From assembly GCA_017453705.1 (NCBI GenBank), contig JAFTEK010000375.1, positions 1 through 9,703 on the forward strand: a DNA stretch of 9,703 bases. Direction: 5' to 3'. The stretch is from Treponema sp. GTDB lineage: Bacteria; Spirochaetota; Spirochaetia; Treponematales; Treponemataceae. The notes below the pieces were generated by a model, which was given only the letters and a program-made list of their open reading frames with translations, searched no databases and was not told the DNA's origin. Position numbers and translations under genes: made by a program. This document shows, piece by piece, positions 6,859-9,703 of the stretch (position 1 is the stretch's first letter; each line of letters begins with the position of its first letter).

Positions 6859-8004
6859 CTAAACCTTGTAGCCCTTTTTGGCCGCGTCCACAAGTTTCTT
6901 TTTGAGCAGGTTGTTCTCGTTTCGTAGCTGGGTCATTTCATATTGCTGCTGTCGCAATAGCTCCACAAGTTCCCCAGTTGTCAGTGCTCCGCTGCCAGTA
7001 AGCTCTTCGACATAAGCCATCTTTGCGGAGAAGTCATCTGAAGCTTCCTCGCTGGCGAGTTCGAATGTCTGGTCGGATACCTGGGTCATGTCGTAGGCAT
7101 CGTCAAATGAAAGGGATTCGTCCTGCTTAATCTTCTCGGCTATGCGGTATATTGCCTGTGCTATGACAGACTGAGGCTTGTATATTATGACCGGTAGACG
7201 GGAGGACAAAGCCTTGTCCTGCATTGTGTCACGGTAAACAACTCCCAGGTGTTCTATGTCCAGCCCCAGGAACTGACGGCAGGAATGTCTTATCTTTATG
7301 GCTCTGTCCGCATCCTTGGGGTCGTCTATCATGTTCAGTATCAGGCGGGGACGGAACTTCTTCATGCGGGACTCAAACAGCTCGGCACTTGGTCTGTCCA
7401 CTGCTTTCAGCTCCTCTATGAGCTTGGGGATGTAGACTTTTTGCATGGCCTGGGAATTTGTCCTCATGTTCTCCAGGTACTTGTAGGCGGGGCTGCCCTT
7501 CTTGAAAGTGTTGTACATCATGCGGAATACTACGTTCTTTAGGAAGAGGTATCCGTTGAGGATTGCTGTTACAGTTGGAGCCGTGACAACGATACCCTGC
7601 GGGGACAGCATGAACATGTCCAATATCGTAAGGTGGGTTCCTGCCCCCAGGTCAAGAATAAGGTAATCTGCGTCTATCGAAGAGAACTCACGGATAAGCT
7701 CGTTTTTCTTAGCCGCCTTGAGTGATGTGAGGCCGGGAATCTCCGAGTCGCCTGCAATAAAGGATACGTTTTCGTAGTCCGTCGGCTCAATAAGTTCTTT
7801 GAATGTTCCCTGCCCAGAAAGGAAGGTTCCTATGCCCTTCTTTGAAGATGTCTGACCTATGACTAGGTGCAGGTTTGATGCCCCCAGATCCAAATCTACG
7901 AGGACGACCTTTTTCCCTGCCTGTCCCAGGGCTATGGCAAGGTTCGCGCTCAAAAGGCTCTTGCCAACGCCGCCTTTGCCTGAGGCAACTGGTATAATCT
8001 GCAT
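6859..8004 (-). CDS. MinD/ParA-family P-loop ATPase with C-terminal coiled coil
   Basis: This is a 381-residue ATPase of the MinD/ParA/FlhG class. The deviant Walker A ASGKGGVGKS (7-16) has the signature Lys10 and the P-loop Lys15. VDLDLGASN (36-44) is the switch I/A' motif and LILDLGAG (115-122) is Walker B with Asp118. The wording around Walker B and the TAPTVTAILNGY segment resemble FlhG/MinD rather than plasmid ParA. Residues about 165-220 form an insertion. Residues about 343-377 are a heptad-like, charged coiled coil, in place of the amphipathic membrane-targeting helix that ends MinD. Such ATPases position or count cell-surface assemblies (division site, flagella, chromosome). No flagellar or min gene is adjacent; its partner is unknown. 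The start is fixed by the family N-terminus beginning just before the P-loop. There is no Shine-Dalgarno, and a promoter sits immediately upstream. Confidence 0.88.
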   Translation of the reverse strand: MQIIPVASGKGGVGKSLLSANLAIALGQAGKKVVLVDLDLGASNLHLVIGQTSSKKGIGTFLSGQGTFKELIEPTDYENVSFIAGDSEIPGLTSLKAAKKNELIREFSSIDADYLILDLGAGTHLTILDMFMLSPQGIVVTAPTVTAILNGYLFLKNVVFRMMYNTFKKGSPAYKYLENMRTNSQAMQKVYIPKLIEELKAVDRPSAELFESRMKKFRPRLILNMIDDPKDADRAIKIRHSCRQFLGLDIEHLGVVYRDTMQDKALSSRLPVIIYKPQSVIAQAIYRIAEKIKQDESLSFDDAYDMTQVSDQTFELASEEASDDFSAKMAYVEELTGSGALTTGELVELLRQQQYEMTQLRNENNLLKKKLVDAAKKGYKV

Positions 8005-8011
8005 GGGCAGA

Positions 8012-8040
8012 ATTGTATCATATTGTGGGAAAAGCTACAA
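8012..8040 (-). promoter_or_regulatory. Promoter of the ATPase-lgt-murA-YidC/sulfatase operon, leaderless geometry
   Basis: On the minus strand, TTGTAG (8040-8035) and TACAAT (8017-8012) are separated by exactly 17 bases. Seven bases (TCTGCCC) separate the -10 from the ATG at 8004, so transcription should begin at or next to the start codon. The last three bases of the -35 box are the TAG stop codon of the HAD gene. The 30-base gap contains no ribosome binding site, which supports a leaderless start. Confidence 0.6.
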
Positions 8041-8676
8041 GATTTCTGGGAGGGAATAGACTTCCTCCACGCCTGTCACCAGGACAGCCCCCATTCCCAT
8101 TTCAAGTGGCAGGGCGAGGTCTATGTCGTAGCGGTCGCCCACTGACAGGCACTCTTCCGCCTTTGCTCCGGTAATCTGCACTGCAAGATTCAGCATCTCC
8201 GGGGCGGGTTTGCTTTTCATGCAGGTGTCCAGCCCGATAATGTCAGGCAAATGCCGGGAAACCCCGATTACGTCCAGTGTCTTGCGGGCGGCGGCGACAG
8301 GATTGTTTGTTACGCAGACAAGCCGGTATTTCTGGCCCAGGGTTTCCAGCAGCTCTTCAAGCTTCTTGTCTTTTTTTAGGTATTTCTCAGGTGAAAGCAA
8401 AGTTTCACGCCAGCGTATGCTTTCTTCTATAGGAATGCCAAAAGCGATGAGTGCGTTGCCCAGGCTGATTTTCTTGCCGCCGTGTTCTGAAGCCCAGCGT
8501 CTCCTGTATTCGAATATTTCCTTGCGAACCTCGTCCTCGTCCCTTCCACGGATATGGGCAAGGTGCCTGACCTGCACGTCCACCTGCTCAAAGACGTAGG
8601 CACGGCTCGTATACAGGGTTCCGTCAATGTCAAATATTATAGTCCTGAGCTTTTCGGGGATAGAATATACCTTCAT
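8035..8676 (-). CDS. HAD-superfamily phosphatase
   Basis: This 213-residue protein carries all four haloacid-dehalogenase motifs: FDIDGTLY with nucleophile Asp16 and acid/base Asp18, VTNN with Thr123 (motif II), Lys156 in KSKPAPE (motif III), and SVGDRYDID with Asp181 and downstream acids (motif IV). A helical C1-type cap lies between motifs I and II (about 24-100), as in phosphoglycolate phosphatases and pyrimidine 5'-nucleotidases. It should be a cytoplasmic, Mg-dependent phosphomonoesterase on a small metabolite. The substrate cannot be read from the sequence. The ATG follows the kinase stop by three bases (TAG-CAG-ATG) with only a weak GGAAG upstream, so translation is probably coupled to the kinase gene. 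A sugar phosphate would fit that pairing. Confidence 0.88.
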   Translation of the reverse strand: MKVYSIPEKLRTIIFDIDGTLYTSRAYVFEQVDVQVRHLAHIRGRDEDEVRKEIFEYRRRWASEHGGKKISLGNALIAFGIPIEESIRWRETLLSPEKYLKKDKKLEELLETLGQKYRLVCVTNNPVAAARKTLDVIGVSRHLPDIIGLDTCMKSKPAPEMLNLAVQITGAKAEECLSVGDRYDIDLALPLEMGMGAVLVTGVEEVYSLPEIL

Positions 8677-8679
8677 CTG

Positions 8680-9703
8680 CTAGAAGGCTTCCGGCTCGAA
8701 TATCTTGGCAATGGAATGGAGGTTTTTTGCCCCCTCCTGTATGGAAGAGAAAATACCCATCCCTGTGAAGGCAAACACAGCGTCTCCAACCAGCTCCGCA
8801 TCGGTACATTCTGGAACGGCGATAGTCATCCCGGTTACGTTGGCTTTCATTTGGTTCCATTCATCGTTGGCGGCCTGTCCGCCTGTCACGGTCATGCGGG
8901 TTGGCAGTTTTATCCCTTTCTCATCGGCCAGGGAAAGCAGGCATTTAAGCCCGTCTCGCACCTGCATCGCAGTCTGGAGCATCAGGTATTTTCCCTGGTC
9001 AAATATGGCCTCTCCGCTTGGGTTGTAAATGCATGAATGGACAAGTTCGTTAAAGCCTATGTCTGTGAAAAGCTTCCTTTCCGCCTCATCCTTGAATTTA
9101 CGGAATTTGTCACCGCTTTCTGGCAACAAAAAGCTTGCATTCCATAGGCCGGGAACAACAGAAGGCAATGTGCGGATTTCATCCCCTTCAAGCGGAATTT
9201 CCGTGCATAGGTTTATGCCTTCGGAAGAGCCTGCCCTGTCGCATAGGCTGCCGGGGCTTAAGGAGTTTGTCCCTACCATCGCGCTTATGAAATCTGCCGC
9301 GCCACAGTAGACAGGTGTTCCCTTCTTTACAACGGGATAAATTCCTTCCGAAAGGCAGCCGGCCTTGTCACCGGGTTTAACAAATGGGGGCAGTTTTGAG
9401 ATATCCGTCTCGGAAAAGCCTGCGTCCTTTAGGGATTCGGCCGTCCAGTAGGCAGTCCTGAAGCTTTCTTGCGGCAGTATAGTAACCCTTGCACCTGTCA
9501 GCTTGTGTATCAGGTATTCTGGACAGGAGAATATGGAAGCATCCTCTTTCCATGCATCGGGGAAACGCCTCTTGAACTCCTTTAGTCGCGGGATAAAGAG
9601 AGATGAGCCTTCATCATCTGGAACATCTTCTTCCCAGGACAGGGTTTCACCGCCATAAGGGGCCGCCAGCGTGGGGCCGTTGCCGCTGATGCATATTCCG
9701 ACT
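8680..9703 (-). CDS. FGGY-family carbohydrate kinase, 5' end beyond the window
   Basis: The visible 340 codons run without a stop from the right edge to a TAG at 8680-8682. The family normally has about 480-500 residues, so roughly 140-160 N-terminal residues are missing. GICISGNGPTL at the start of the fragment and SCPEYLIHKLTG (around residue 64-75 of the fragment) are typical of the N-terminal sugar-binding domain. YCGAADFISAMVG (132-144), with the likely catalytic base Asp137, opens the C-terminal domain. TGGQAANDEWNQMKANVTG (273-291) and the closing AELVGDAVFAFTGMG region are the ATP-side motifs. It phosphorylates a sugar or polyol using ATP; xylulokinase-like wording suggests a pentulose, but the substrate is not settled. 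It leads into the HAD gene. Confidence 0.88.
   Translation of the reverse strand, partial: VGICISGNGPTLAAPYGGETLSWEEDVPDDEGSSLFIPRLKEFKRRFPDAWKEDASIFSCPEYLIHKLTGARVTILPQESFRTAYWTAESLKDAGFSETDISKLPPFVKPGDKAGCLSEGIYPVVKKGTPVYCGAADFISAMVGTNSLSPGSLCDRAGSSEGINLCTEIPLEGDEIRTLPSVVPGLWNASFLLPESGDKFRKFKDEAERKLFTDIGFNELVHSCIYNPSGEAIFDQGKYLMLQTAMQVRDGLKCLLSLADEKGIKLPTRMTVTGGQAANDEWNQMKANVTGMTIAVPECTDAELVGDAVFAFTGMGIFSSIQEGAKNLHSIAKIFEPEAF

Noticed and set aside
6855..6893. Longer lgt start giving 13 extra N-terminal residues
   Set aside because: It would overlap the ATPase gene by 35 bases and add a basic peptide absent from Lgt proteins. The ATG at 6854 has better spacing and gives the family N-terminus.
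8371..8377. Run of seven T (A7 in the HAD coding strand), and a similar A7 near 3804-3810 in the fusion gene
   Set aside because: A/T runs of seven in Lys- or Phe-rich codons are ordinary and much less slippage-prone than G9. No contingency role is supported.
1..9703. Search for tRNA, rRNA, CRISPR, insertion sequence or prophage features
   Set aside because: No cloverleaf with T-loop, no regularly spaced repeats, and no transposase, integrase or terminal inverted repeat flanking genes was seen.

Overview
The window looks like a spirochaete chromosome, most plausibly a host-associated or rumen-type Treponema. This is inferred from the gene content, from an Asp-type MurA (known in Borrelia and some other fosfomycin-resistant lineages), and from a coding poly-G tract of the kind treponemes use for phase variation. 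No rRNA, tRNA, transposase or CRISPR array was found.

Layout. Bases 1-188 hold no convincing gene. They contain two adjacent structured hairpins (7-41 and 43-101) and then a strong sigma70-type promoter whose start point coincides with the ATG of a plus-strand GH51 alpha-L-arabinofuranosidase (189-1703). Everything to the right is on the minus strand, read from right to left: the C-terminal 340 residues of an FGGY-family carbohydrate kinase (running off the right edge), a HAD-family phosphatase, a MinD/ParA-type P-loop ATPase with a C-terminal coiled coil, lgt (prolipoprotein diacylglyceryl transferase), murA (UDP-GlcNAc enolpyruvyl transferase) and a 938-residue multi-domain membrane protein. 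The minus-strand genes are packed with gaps of 3, 30, 4, 0 and 0 bases. The 30-base gap carries its own promoter, so kinase-HAD and ATPase-lgt-murA-YidC/sulfatase are probably two transcription units that can also be read through. The plus and minus genes converge on a 39-base gap. The best terminator for the plus-strand gene lies inside the 3' end of the opposing coding sequence.

Function. The ATPase-lgt-murA-fusion unit is an envelope block: peptidoglycan precursor synthesis, lipoprotein lipidation, a positioning-type ATPase and a probable periplasmic transferase/hydrolase. The arabinofuranosidase, FGGY kinase and HAD phosphatase fit sugar scavenging and sugar-phosphate handling.

The most unusual item is the 938-residue protein. 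It joins a YidC/Oxa1 insertase-like domain to seven further membrane helices and then to a sulfatase/alkaline-phosphatase-fold catalytic domain of the lipoteichoic-acid-synthase / phosphoethanolamine-transferase type. Its YidC part lacks the conserved groove arginine, and its gene contains a run of nine G residues that could switch the catalytic domain on and off by slippage.
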